A stretch of 64,000 nt of DNA from a marine actinobacterium MedAcidi-G1 (GTDB lineage Bacteria; Actinomycetota; Acidimicrobiia; Acidimicrobiales; MedAcidi-G1), in contig JUEM01000001.1 in NCBI GenBank assembly GCA_000817085.1, positions 58,568-122,567 on the forward strand, in the 5' to 3' direction. A program made the translations under genes and the position numbers. Below the pieces are notes generated by a model that saw only the letters and a list, made by a program, of their open reading frames with translations, did no database searches and was not told where the DNA came from. Positions 9,147 to 17,096 of the stretch are shown here, in pieces (position 1 is the first letter of the stretch; each line of letters begins with the position of its first letter).

Positions 9147-9210
9147 AGAGCGCTTCAGGTTTAATGCTAGATCTAAAAGCTTGAGCTTCTTAAGAAGTGC
9201 TCTATTTTTT
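9147..9210 (+). terminator. Imperfect hairpin followed by a T run
   Basis: The arms AGAGCGCTTC (9147-9156) and GAAGTGCTCT (9194-9203) can form a 10-bp stem with one G-T pair around a long loop, and six T follow at 9205-9210. It reads as a plus-strand terminator, but no plus-strand gene ends here, so it may instead stop antisense transcription or be chance. It sits in the 130-bp gap between two minus-strand genes. Confidence 0.25.
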
Positions 9211-9249
9211 GCCTGGATAAATTCTCATAGCTGTTAGTGATAAACGCCG

Positions 9250-10029
9250 TTACTTTTTTTCGCTGGTAATTTTTTCCTTTAGTCCTTTGACTATGTCGGT
9301 AAAGGCGCTTTGTTGCATTGACCATTTCTGCGGACCAACTTCGAGTTCAACAGAAGAAATCGAATCGAAAGTTTTTGACGTTTCGTGCAAAGTATTTTTT
9401 GTTATTGCCACAAGCTCAGATGGATGCGAGGCGGCTTCGGTTGCATAACCAACAGCTGCTTCAAGCAATTCAGCGTCTGAGACACATTCCCATGCCAGTC
9501 CGCGTTTAGCTGCTGATTCTCCATCAAGAATTTGATTGAAAATAACCATAGCTTTTGCTGTCTGAAGTTCAGTTATATTTCTAAGCCGCCATGTGTGACC
9601 TCCTCCAGGGTGGAGTCCAATATTCAGAAATCTTGTATCAAAACGTGCAGATGTCCCAGCGATAACAAGATCACAGGCTAAAACCATGTTCATTCCAGCC
9701 CCAACAGCTGCACCATTGACAGCGGCAACGGTAGGAAGGCTGCTATGAGCTATACGCAAAAAACCTCGGTAAATATGTGGAAGCGAAGCTTCATCTCCCT
9801 GTTTTTGCATTTCCCCTGCATCTAACAAGTCGTCGAGTACTGCACCGGCGCAAAATGCACGACCTGAACCCGTTATCACCACTGCACCTGTGTCTTCGCT
9901 TTTTTCTAATTCGTCAAAAGTCGCTACCAGCTCTTCGTTAAGTTCGTTACTTACTACATTTCTTCGCTCTGGGTCATTTAGTGTCAGCAGTGCGACTCTG
10001 TCTCTGTGTTCTAGTTTTAAATATTCCAT
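9250..10029 (-). CDS. Enoyl-CoA hydratase/isomerase family protein
   Basis: A crotonase-fold protein of about 259 residues that acts on acyl-CoA thioesters (hydration, isomerisation or related). The oxyanion-hole regions are RAFCAGAVLDDL and AAVNGAAVGAGMNMVLACD, and LTLNDPERRNVVS is the usual N-terminal motif. The frame extends to a TTG at 10047, but the ATG at 10029 has GAGAAAG nine bases upstream and matches the usual N-terminus, so I use it. Substrate unknown; it stands alone between a photolyase and an exporter. Confidence 0.88.
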   Translation of the reverse strand: MEYLKLEHRDRVALLTLNDPERRNVVSNELNEELVATFDELEKSEDTGAVVITGSGRAFCAGAVLDDLLDAGEMQKQGDEASLPHIYRGFLRIAHSSLPTVAAVNGAAVGAGMNMVLACDLVIAGTSARFDTRFLNIGLHPGGGHTWRLRNITELQTAKAMVIFNQILDGESAAKRGLAWECVSDAELLEAAVGYATEAASHPSELVAITKNTLHETSKTFDSISSVELEVGPQKWSMQQSAFTDIVKGLKEKITSEKK

Positions 10030-10095
10030 ACCAATAGTCTTTCTCAAGATTTACCTGCTCCCACTATAAATAAATTTGATAGATAAGGTCAGACA

Positions 10096-11346
10096 GTGGC
10101 AACTTCTTCTCGCAAAATTTTTGATTCGTTAAAAGTCAGAAATTTTCGATTGTATTGGATAGGAGCAGTTCTAAAAAACAATGGCCGGTGGGCACAGTAT
10201 GTAGCGACTTATTACATTATTTTTGAACTTACAGAATCCGCTTCGTGGGTTGGGGTTACTGCATTTGCAAATTTTGTACCGATGCTCGTGGTGAATCCAT
10301 TGACAGGTTGGATCTCGGACAATCTAAATCGTCGAAATGTATTGATTGCAACTAATCTTGTCGCTTCTTTTATGGCGGGATTGATGGCAGTTGCATGGGG
10401 TTTAGGTATCAAAGAGCCGGGTGTTTGGGTAGTCATTTTTTTTCTCAATGGAACAGTTTCAGGATTATTGATACCTGTCAGTCAGGCATTCGTGGCTGAA
10501 TGTGTACCACAAAATCTTCTGCGTAACGCAATTACATTGAATTCCACACAATTTAACGCTGCACGTGCTTTAGGACCAGCCATTGGTGGTTTGATCCTCG
10601 GTTTCTCAGGACCGGGGTGGACTCTTGCAGCGGTTGTTCTATTTTACGGCCCGATGCTTGTGTGTCTTTTGCTAATGGAATCAGATTCATTAATGAGTTC
10701 ACGGGAAGAAAATTTCAAATCTGGTCGCGACCGACCAGCGGTTATTTCTGATTACAAGAAATCAGTCAGGTATGTCCGTGATTCGCGTGGAATTTCAGCT
10801 GCTATTTTGACCATAGCAATTATTTCTACTTTCGGATTCCCTGTTGTTCAACAGATTATTGTTTTCTCAGAAGAAGTTTTTGAAGTCTCTCCTTTCTTGT
10901 TTGGTCTTTTGGGCTCTGCTCAAGGTATTGGGGCAGTATTAGCAGTTCCTCTTGTAACTGGTTATGTGAGTTTCATGAAACCTTCCGTGCAACAGACTAT
11001 TGCAACAGTTGGTTATGGTCTGGCAGTCATTCTTTTCGCTGTAGCTCCTTCTTATGCAGTGGCTTTTTGTGCTCTGGGTATTTTAGGAATCATGCATTTA
11101 ACTTCGGCTTCAAATCTCAATTCGGTAGTTCAACTGCAAGTTGATGAAGAAATGCGCGGCAGGGTAATGGCAATTTATCTTGTGGGTGTATTGGGACCTG
11201 CACCTTTTGCCGGTTTGGCCATGGGTTGGTTGGTGTCATCATTTGGTCCGCGCTTAGTTGTAGCGTTGAGCGGATCTATTTTGGCCCTTCTAGCTATTGT
11301 CTTGTGGTCTCGGGGCAAATTTAACGATTTGAATTCAACAACTTAG
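10096..11346 (+). CDS. MFS transporter (EntS/MFS_3-like exporter)
   Basis: A 416-residue major facilitator with about twelve hydrophobic segments, beginning SLKVRNFRLYWIGAVLKNNGRWAQ, typical of the EntS-like MFS_3 group that exports siderophores or drugs. The loop after TM2 contains GWISDNLNRRNVL, the family's A-motif. The start is GTG with a weak AAGG site upstream. It ends with a 4-bp overlap against the convergent nuclease gene. Substrate cannot be predicted. Confidence 0.88.
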   Translation: MATSSRKIFDSLKVRNFRLYWIGAVLKNNGRWAQYVATYYIIFELTESASWVGVTAFANFVPMLVVNPLTGWISDNLNRRNVLIATNLVASFMAGLMAVAWGLGIKEPGVWVVIFFLNGTVSGLLIPVSQAFVAECVPQNLLRNAITLNSTQFNAARALGPAIGGLILGFSGPGWTLAAVVLFYGPMLVCLLLMESDSLMSSREENFKSGRDRPAVISDYKKSVRYVRDSRGISAAILTIAIISTFGFPVVQQIIVFSEEVFEVSPFLFGLLGSAQGIGAVLAVPLVTGYVSFMKPSVQQTIATVGYGLAVILFAVAPSYAVAFCALGILGIMHLTSASNLNSVVQLQVDEEMRGRVMAIYLVGVLGPAPFAGLAMGWLVSSFGPRLVVALSGSILALLAIVLWSRGKFNDLNSTT

Positions 11347-12287
11347 TTGTTGTCGCTAGCTTCGTTGACATACTTTTGACCGGTATCGCAATTGTCTAAA
11401 GCTGGACACCATCTACACGACGGACCAGGTTTGAGTTCAGGAGTTTTTTTCATATAGGTAATTTCGACTATTCGCTCTACTCCTTGAGTAACCCTTCTAA
11501 CAGTTGAATCAAGGAGGTCCTCGGTTACTTTTTCCGGAACAAAATGCGCTTGATCTAAATAATAGGAAGCCACAAGTCTGGGTGGTATTCCTATCCGAAG
11601 TGTTTCAACAAGAGCGTAGTACCTGAGATCTTCATGATGCGTTGCATTGAAGCCTCCTGTCTTAAAATCAATGATTACCTTTCCTGCCGTTTTACCTTCT
11701 GCCACTCCCAGAGTTAGGTCAACCTTCCCTGCAAGTATTAGTTGTTCATTGCACAGTTCAGCTCTCACTCGACTTTCAGCAACAGGTCGCCAGGAAGGCT
11801 TCAAGGCCGGCCAACATTCTAAAAATTTGCTGAAAGTATCGACTGAGACCGACCGAAGTTCAGCTCTTTCAATCTCACTACAGCCGCGCAACCAATGACC
11901 GAGAGTATTTGAATCTTCCTCGAATCTTGCAACTGCTTCGTCCACAATCACGGCGGGTGCTATTTCTTTACGCCAGTTAACTGAAAGTTCGATTGCTTTG
12001 TGGACAATCGTTCCTCTAGCTGTTGCTACCTGCCATTCGAAATCTTCGTTTTCCTCAGCTAAGAATTTCTTTTCACATCCATGAATTTGAGCCAATCGAT
12101 GTTTTGATAAGAAGAGACTTTCGTCCTTCGGGACTTCTTCTATGCAATGGGCAACGGCAGTCTCTAGAGCTTTTCGTAGGTGTTGTTTGAGATCTGCCCC
12201 AAAGGATGGGCGATCTTTCGGTGAAGCTCCGAGATTCTCAATTACTTCTTGTTGCGCTGGGTTTAAATTATTGTCGGAATCGGACAC
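11343..12287 (-). CDS. RecB-family PD-(D/E)XK nuclease with probable Fe-S cluster
   Basis: A PD-(D/E)XK exonuclease-like protein of the RecB/Cas4/AddB superfamily. The core motif IDFKTGGFN with an upstream Asp (KVDLTLGV) and QxxxY-like LRYYALVE are present. One Cys in IHGCEKKF and three C-terminal Cys in CRWCPALDNC form the Cas4/AddB-type [4Fe-4S] pattern. The frame runs up to an ATG at 12317, but the GTG at 12287 has a GAGAGA site and removes an atypical Cys-rich extension, so I prefer it. It is likely a DNA-processing enzyme; no cas genes are nearby. Confidence 0.82.
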   Translation of the reverse strand: MSDSDNNLNPAQQEVIENLGASPKDRPSFGADLKQHLRKALETAVAHCIEEVPKDESLFLSKHRLAQIHGCEKKFLAEENEDFEWQVATARGTIVHKAIELSVNWRKEIAPAVIVDEAVARFEEDSNTLGHWLRGCSEIERAELRSVSVDTFSKFLECWPALKPSWRPVAESRVRAELCNEQLILAGKVDLTLGVAEGKTAGKVIIDFKTGGFNATHHEDLRYYALVETLRIGIPPRLVASYYLDQAHFVPEKVTEDLLDSTVRRVTQGVERIVEITYMKKTPELKPGPSCRWCPALDNCDTGQKYVNEASDNN

Positions 12288-12337
12288 AACACATTCTCTC
12301 TCACAATTGTCACACATGCTTGGGATACTGGAAAAGT

Positions 12338-12649
12338 ATGAAAAATAGAGAAATGACGAGTTTTATGTTTGCGGAAACTGCCAGGGTTATAGGTCAGGTA
12401 GCGCGTAACCACAAATTGTCAGTTCCAACTTTTCGAAGTCCTCCACGGATACAAGAAGTTCACAGATCTATAAGAAGAGGTGCCGACTTTTCAGTAGTTT
12501 CAGTGTCTTTCAGTGATCGGCCTGCTAGTGCAGTTATTTCTGACATGATAGAGGGTGTTTTAGTGGCGAACCATCTTGACAAAAATAGGTCAGATTTTTT
12601 CAGAGCTCTTCTATGGTCCTCAATAGATGCATGTGAGCAGGCGGCCTGA
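12338..12649 (+). CDS. Conserved hypothetical protein
   Basis: A 103-residue soluble protein without recognised domain. The segment LSVPTFRSPPRIQEVHRSIRRG followed by VVSVSFSDRPASAVISDMIEGVLVANHL resembles a small actinobacterial hypothetical family I know only by pattern. The open frame extends upstream to 12206, but that part overlaps the divergent nuclease gene and has no family character; ATG 12338 (or 12353) is the sensible start. It lies between the nuclease gene and tRNA-Leu. Function unknown. Confidence 0.6.
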   Translation: MKNREMTSFMFAETARVIGQVARNHKLSVPTFRSPPRIQEVHRSIRRGADFSVVSVSFSDRPASAVISDMIEGVLVANHLDKNRSDFFRALLWSSIDACEQAA

Positions 12650-12720
12650 AAGATAAAACAAAACTTTTCTATTTTTGAAGTGTTGTTGCAAGAGTTTAGC
12701 TAGCGTATCCATTGATAGAA

Positions 12721-12803
12721 GCCCGAGTGGCGGAACGGCATACGCAGAGGACTTAAAATCCTTGGATTGAAAAATCATGTGGGTTCGACTCCCACCTCGG
12801 GCA
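12721..12803 (+). tRNA. tRNA-Leu (TAA anticodon)
   Basis: The 7-bp acceptor stem is GCCCGAG with CTCGGGC, with discriminator A at 12803. The anticodon stem GAGGA/TCCTT encloses loop CTTAAAA, giving anticodon TAA. A long variable arm (GATT, loop GAAA, AATC) marks it as class II, and the T arm is GTGGG-TTCGACT-CCCAC. CCA is not encoded. It reads UUA/UUG leucine codons. Confidence 0.97.
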
Positions 12804-12837
12804 CTCAGATTAATTTTCAGCAAAAAGTAAAGAAATT

Positions 12838-14019
12838 ATGACAGAAATAAATGGTGAAGTCTCACAGGGCTACGAAGCAGTAGCTGAAGCATTTTCAAAC
12901 AATTTTGAACAATTTGAGGAACTAGGAGCAGCTTTCTGCCTGTATGTAAAGGGTGAAAATGTCGTAGATGTTTGGGGAGGTGTTGCCGATGCAAATTCCG
13001 GAAAATTTTGGGAACGCGATACTTTGCAACTTCATTTCTCAACTACTAAAGGTCTAGCTGCCATTTGTGCTGCAATGCTTTATGAACGAGGAGAACTTGA
13101 TTACGAAACTCCTGTATCGCATTATTGGCCAGAATTCGCTCAAGGTGGAAAAGAAAAAATAACTGTTGCCCAGTGCATGAACCATCAAGCTGGACTTGCT
13201 TCAGTAGATGCTGAACTTACGTTGGATGAAATATGTGAAAAGGAACCTGTCCTGAGAGCATTGGAAAAGCAGATTCCATTATGGGAACCTGGAAGCAGTA
13301 ACGGTTACCATGCTCTGACTTATGGTTGGCTTGTAGGTGAGATAATAAAGAGAATAGATGGCAGACCTATAGGTAAATTTTTCGAAGAAGAAGTCGTAAA
13401 ACCACTAGGCGTTGATTCTTTTATTGGACTGCCTGAATCAGAGGAACACAGGGTGGCGCCTATAGTTGAGGCTTCCACTGTGGATGACCCGATGATTCAA
13501 GAACTGGTTGATTCAATAATTGGAACCGGAACTCTTGGCTGGCGCGCTTTAACTATGGACGGAGCAATGCTCAAAGGAGACGCGTACGATCCTTTCAACC
13601 CGAATGCACTTGACATTTTCAACAGCAGACAAGTTCACGCAGCCGAAATACCAGCAGCAGGTGGAATAAGCGAAGCACGTGCATTGGCTCGCATTTACGC
13701 GGCCTGCGTAGGAGAGGTTGATGGTGTAAGGCTTATCAACGATGAAACAGTTATGAGAACAAAAGAAGAAAGCTCACGAGGTCCTGATCTGGTACTAGTA
13801 GTTGATTCAGGTTGGGGGATGGGTTTCATGAGATCTTTGGAAGCTAGCCCCATGTTGACCGAAGAATCTTTTGGCCACTCAGGAGCGGGAGGGTCTCTAG
13901 CATTCGGAGATTTAGATAATCAGGTCGGTTTTGGTTATGTCATGAATCAAATGGGCACATCAGTAATGGGAGATCCTCGAACCGCATCACTGATAGAAGC
14001 CATACGTTCTTGCCTGTAG
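12838..14019 (+). CDS. Beta-lactamase-fold serine hydrolase (class C/family VIII esterase-like)
   Basis: A 393-residue serine hydrolase of the beta-lactamase/transpeptidase fold. The nucleophile motif S-x-x-K is in HFSTTKGLAA (near residue 68-71), the Y of the second motif is in ALTYGWLVGE, and GHSGAGG near the C-terminus stands in for KTG. No signal peptide is visible, so it is probably a cytosolic esterase rather than a beta-lactamase. It ends 1 bp from the convergent amidohydrolase gene. Substrate unknown. Confidence 0.87.
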   Translation: MTEINGEVSQGYEAVAEAFSNNFEQFEELGAAFCLYVKGENVVDVWGGVADANSGKFWERDTLQLHFSTTKGLAAICAAMLYERGELDYETPVSHYWPEFAQGGKEKITVAQCMNHQAGLASVDAELTLDEICEKEPVLRALEKQIPLWEPGSSNGYHALTYGWLVGEIIKRIDGRPIGKFFEEEVVKPLGVDSFIGLPESEEHRVAPIVEASTVDDPMIQELVDSIIGTGTLGWRALTMDGAMLKGDAYDPFNPNALDIFNSRQVHAAEIPAAGGISEARALARIYAACVGEVDGVRLINDETVMRTKEESSRGPDLVLVVDSGWGMGFMRSLEASPMLTEESFGHSGAGGSLAFGDLDNQVGFGYVMNQMGTSVMGDPRTASLIEAIRSCL

Positions 14020-14020
14020 G

Positions 14021-15031
14021 TCAGAGGTTATAAACGCGAGAAGCTGTCCCGTTGAACATTTCTAGTTTTTCAGAATCTGAAAAATGCGAGACCATTTTCT
14101 TAAAAGCGTTATACAGAACATGGTAAGAGATCGAAAGTCTGTCAACAGGAAAATTACTCTCAAACATGCACCTATCTGGGCCGAAACATTCAATTGTGTG
14201 TTCGTAATATCGTTTCTGTGCACCCACTAATTCATCAGATGTCGGAGGTCGATCTCCAAGGTGCCAACTGAATCCGTTATCAGGCATGGATAAGCCACCC
14301 AATTTCGCGTACACATTAGGCAACACAGAAATTTCGGCAATATCTTTACGCCATTGCTCAAAAATTTCTTCCCGCTCATTTTCATAAGGACCCACGCCGA
14401 GAGGCGTCCCGAAATGGTCAAGAATTATTGTCGTCTCAGGAGCTGAAGCAGCTACTTCCAGAAACTCTTTATTCTGGTAGTGAAAATGCCAGCTCTCATA
14501 TGTGTAACCGAGACGCCCCAGAGTGCGGACACCTTCTTGAAAATTTTTATTTTCATAAAGACCTGCTGGAGACCGCCCAACAATAGTCATATGTTCCGGA
14601 TGTTTAGAATGTGCCAAAGCATGCCTGATGCCGCGAAACAGCCCTCTACCCGCTCCTTCATGGGCTTCGAGAACTTCTTCTACACTTGCTCCCAGTGTCA
14701 GATCTGCATGGGCGACTATTCCAGCAATTAAAGGTTTTGACTGCTCTTTTGATTCTTCAGCTATTTCTGCTACGAACTCTGTTTCACCAACGGGTTTGAG
14801 ATGTTCAGGGCCAGAGTCCCGATATGAGGCACTGCATTCAACGAAAACAGTTTTTCTAATGTCATGACCGGACTGGGTGTCATTTTGCAAATCCTCTAAT
14901 AAATAATCAAGCTCTAGTCTCCTCCACAGGTGATGATGAGGATCAACAATAGGAATATCAGGCTCCAAAACTTTCTCCTGGACTTGTTCATGCCAATCAG
15001 GCCCGGGGACAGTTAAGCGATTTGCATTCAT
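14021..15031 (-). CDS. Amidohydrolase family 2 (TIM-barrel metal-dependent hydrolase)
   Basis: A 336-residue TIM-barrel hydrolase of the amidohydrolase-2 group (PF04909), often lactonases or decarboxylases of aromatic or sugar-acid pathways. The first metal motif is IVDPHHHLW near residue 30, later His-rich strands read ESWHFHYQ and IILDHFGTP, and the C-terminal Asp region is MFESNFPVDR. Its ATG overlaps the stop of the 33-residue lipoprotein gene by 4 bp (ATGA), so the two are translationally coupled. Substrate unknown. Confidence 0.87.
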   Translation of the reverse strand: MNANRLTVPGPDWHEQVQEKVLEPDIPIVDPHHHLWRRLELDYLLEDLQNDTQSGHDIRKTVFVECSASYRDSGPEHLKPVGETEFVAEIAEESKEQSKPLIAGIVAHADLTLGASVEEVLEAHEGAGRGLFRGIRHALAHSKHPEHMTIVGRSPAGLYENKNFQEGVRTLGRLGYTYESWHFHYQNKEFLEVAASAPETTIILDHFGTPLGVGPYENEREEIFEQWRKDIAEISVLPNVYAKLGGLSMPDNGFSWHLGDRPPTSDELVGAQKRYYEHTIECFGPDRCMFESNFPVDRLSISYHVLYNAFKKMVSHFSDSEKLEMFNGTASRVYNL

Positions 15032-15129
15032 GGAGAAAGTTTTTCGACAGCTGCAGAAGTGGAGTTATCTGAAGTCCCGCCACACGCAGAAATTGTTAGA
15101 AGAAGAAAAGCTACTGAAAATTTTTTCAT
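15028..15129 (-). CDS. 33-residue small lipoprotein, probably real
   Basis: A short frame, ATG at 15129 and TGA at 15028, encoding 33 residues. It opens MKKFSVAFLLLTISAC, a textbook lipoprotein signal with lipobox ISAC and Cys16, followed by GGTSDNSTSA and a short tail. The start follows the upstream gene's TAA by one base and the stop overlaps the amidohydrolase ATG by 4 bp, so it is embedded in an operon. After processing the mature peptide would be only 18 residues. It could be a genuine mini-lipoprotein, or the leftover head of a larger lipoprotein gene. Confidence 0.55.
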   Translation of the reverse strand: MKKFSVAFLLLTISACGGTSDNSTSAAVEKLSP

Positions 15130-15130
15130 A

Positions 15131-15958
15131 TTAAATAATGTTTATTGATCCGATCAGAGATGAAATGTATTCCATGTCGCCTTCAAAAGTGCAGTGATCT
15201 TCCCAAGAAGACCTATGTGTTGCCCATGAAACAAAATCATGACTCGCTGAAGTGATAATGGCAGATATCTCCTGTTCCGAATTGTCATCGATTTGGATGA
15301 GTTCACTCTCATCAGAGTTATGTAAAATCCATTCCCCTCCGCCAGGTCCAGTCAACCTAAGAAGTATTGGTTTCTTCAAAGTGGCTAGATCTTTAGAACA
15401 CATTTGTGGCAAGCCGGCAAGCATCCATTCAATGCCTGGAGTAAGCCTCAGATCATCTGGTGAGGGAAGATCTCTTTCAATAGGACCTCCAGGAGCGGTC
15501 ATATCGTGCCGTAGATGACAGTAATGATCGAAACAAAAAGCGTAAGGCAACCATCTAAGTTGGTATGTTCCGAGATCAGATAGTTGCTGTTCTATAGAGG
15601 CAGTCGGTTCTTCGAGCAAGCTTGAAAAGACATTTAAAGCAGGTTCAAAATATTTGTAATACTCTTCGACAAGTTCTTCAGGCGTCCAGTCCTTGCGGGG
15701 AGTCACGAGTGCCTCCATTGCTTGTTCAGCATCAAGCTGTTCCTGTTCGTCCACTGGTGGGTCAGGATCCGCGAATTGTTTCAAGTTGCTCGTAACATGC
15801 GCAAACACATCTTGGACACGCCATCCCTCACAAGCACTAGACATTTTCCATTCCTCTTCTGTGAGGGAGTTGAAAAATTCCTGCAAGTCATCATGGTTCG
15901 CTCGTAGAGCGTTAATTACGTTTATTGATGGTTGTTCTTGAGAATCCATATTAAGCAT
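15131..15958 (-). CDS. DinB/maleylpyruvate isomerase-like metal-binding protein (TIGR03083 type)
   Basis: A 275-residue protein of the actinobacterial maleylpyruvate-isomerase/DinB superfamily. The N-terminal four-helix bundle carries WKMSSACEGWRVQDVFAHVTSNLKQF with the characteristic helix His, and DHYCHLRHDMT gives further metal-ligand His residues. The C-terminal part resembles an SCP2-like lobe. Relatives use mycothiol or act as thiol transferases. The start may be the first ATG or the ATG three codons later. It is the first gene of an operon with the mini-lipoprotein and the amidohydrolase. Confidence 0.8.
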   Translation of the reverse strand: MLNMDSQEQPSINVINALRANHDDLQEFFNSLTEEEWKMSSACEGWRVQDVFAHVTSNLKQFADPDPPVDEQEQLDAEQAMEALVTPRKDWTPEELVEEYYKYFEPALNVFSSLLEEPTASIEQQLSDLGTYQLRWLPYAFCFDHYCHLRHDMTAPGGPIERDLPSPDDLRLTPGIEWMLAGLPQMCSKDLATLKKPILLRLTGPGGGEWILHNSDESELIQIDDNSEQEISAIITSASHDFVSWATHRSSWEDHCTFEGDMEYISSLIGSINII

Positions 15959-16027
15959 GACGATAGGTGAATAGGCGACACATAGTGCTAGTGGAAGGAA
16001 TAGAATTTAAATGTTAGGAGTGATTGC

Positions 16028-17086
16028 ATGACCATTTCGATTGACAACCCACCAACAATTAACTGGACGGGTGAAGAAATAGAGATAATTGATCAGACGT
16101 TGTTACCAGACGACTTGAAAGTAATACGACTCAAATCAGTTGAAGATGTAGTTGACGCTATTAAAAGGTTGGCCATCCGAGGGGCGCCAGCTATAGGCGC
16201 ATGTGGAGCCTATGGAGTTGTTGTAGCTATTGACCAAATTACAACTAACGAAGTTGCTCAGGTCATTGCTGAGATGAACGAAGCTGCTCAAATTATAGGA
16301 GAAACTAGACCCACAGCCGTAAATCTTTCTTACGCCGTCGAACGAGTGCAAAAGACGGCTGCAGAGGGAAAGTCAAAAGAAGAGATCCGTGAACTTGCAT
16401 TGACTGAAGCAAGTAAAATTTTTACTGAAGATCGCGATGCCTGTGATTCAATTGGCCGATATGGAGCCGAGGAATTGTCTGCTTACACGAATCTGATGAC
16501 TCACTGTAATGCTGGTCGACTTGCCACAACAGGTATAGGCACAGCTCTGGGTGTTATTTATGGCAAGGCACTGGCAGGACAACCCGTTGAGGTTTTCGCA
16601 TCTGAGACCAGACCTCTACTCCAAGGAGCACGACTCACTGCATGGGAGTTATCTAACGCTGGAATAGCTGTAACTGTTATTCCAGATTCCTCCGCATGCT
16701 CTCTTATGACATCAGGTCGTGTTGATGCCGTGGTTGTTGGAGCCGATCGTATAGCTACAAATGGAGATGCAGCCAATAAGATTGGCACTTTTACACATGC
16801 TGTTTCTGCACGCAACGCAGGAATTCCTTTTTATGTCGCTGCCCCTATAAGCACTTTCGATCCAGAAACATCAAATGGTAAAGACATAAAAATTGAACAG
16901 AGAGACCCTAACGAAGTTAGAGGCGTTGAAAAATCAAATGTACCCGCAGAAGGTGTTGATATATGGAATCCAGCTTTTGATGTGACACCAGCAGAACTGA
17001 TCACCGGGATAATCACCGAACATGGGGTTTTGAGAAGTGATTATTCCAAATCGATAGAAGACTTACTATCGAAAACATCTTTGTAG
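16028..17086 (+). CDS. mtnA: S-methyl-5-thioribose-1-phosphate isomerase
   Basis: A 352-residue MtnA, which converts methylthioribose-1-phosphate to methylthioribulose-1-phosphate in methylthioadenosine salvage. Diagnostic segments are the RGAPAIGACGAYG loop, the catalytic Cys in THCNAGRLATTGIGTALG and the catalytic Asp in VVGADRIATNGDAANKIGT. AGGAG at 16016-16020 precedes the ATG by 7 bases. It is followed 10 bp later by an aldolase/dehydrogenase fusion, suggesting the aldolase shunt branch rather than the full mtnBCD/K cycle. Confidence 0.95.
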   Translation: MTISIDNPPTINWTGEEIEIIDQTLLPDDLKVIRLKSVEDVVDAIKRLAIRGAPAIGACGAYGVVVAIDQITTNEVAQVIAEMNEAAQIIGETRPTAVNLSYAVERVQKTAAEGKSKEEIRELALTEASKIFTEDRDACDSIGRYGAEELSAYTNLMTHCNAGRLATTGIGTALGVIYGKALAGQPVEVFASETRPLLQGARLTAWELSNAGIAVTVIPDSSACSLMTSGRVDAVVVGADRIATNGDAANKIGTFTHAVSARNAGIPFYVAAPISTFDPETSNGKDIKIEQRDPNEVRGVEKSNVPAEGVDIWNPAFDVTPAELITGIITEHGVLRSDYSKSIEDLLSKTSL

Positions 17087-17096
17087 GGTAAAGACG

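Noticed and set aside
12206..12337. N-terminal extension of the hypothetical protein at 12338-12649
   Set aside because: It runs antisense through the nuclease gene and has no family character; a start at 12338 or 12353 fits better.
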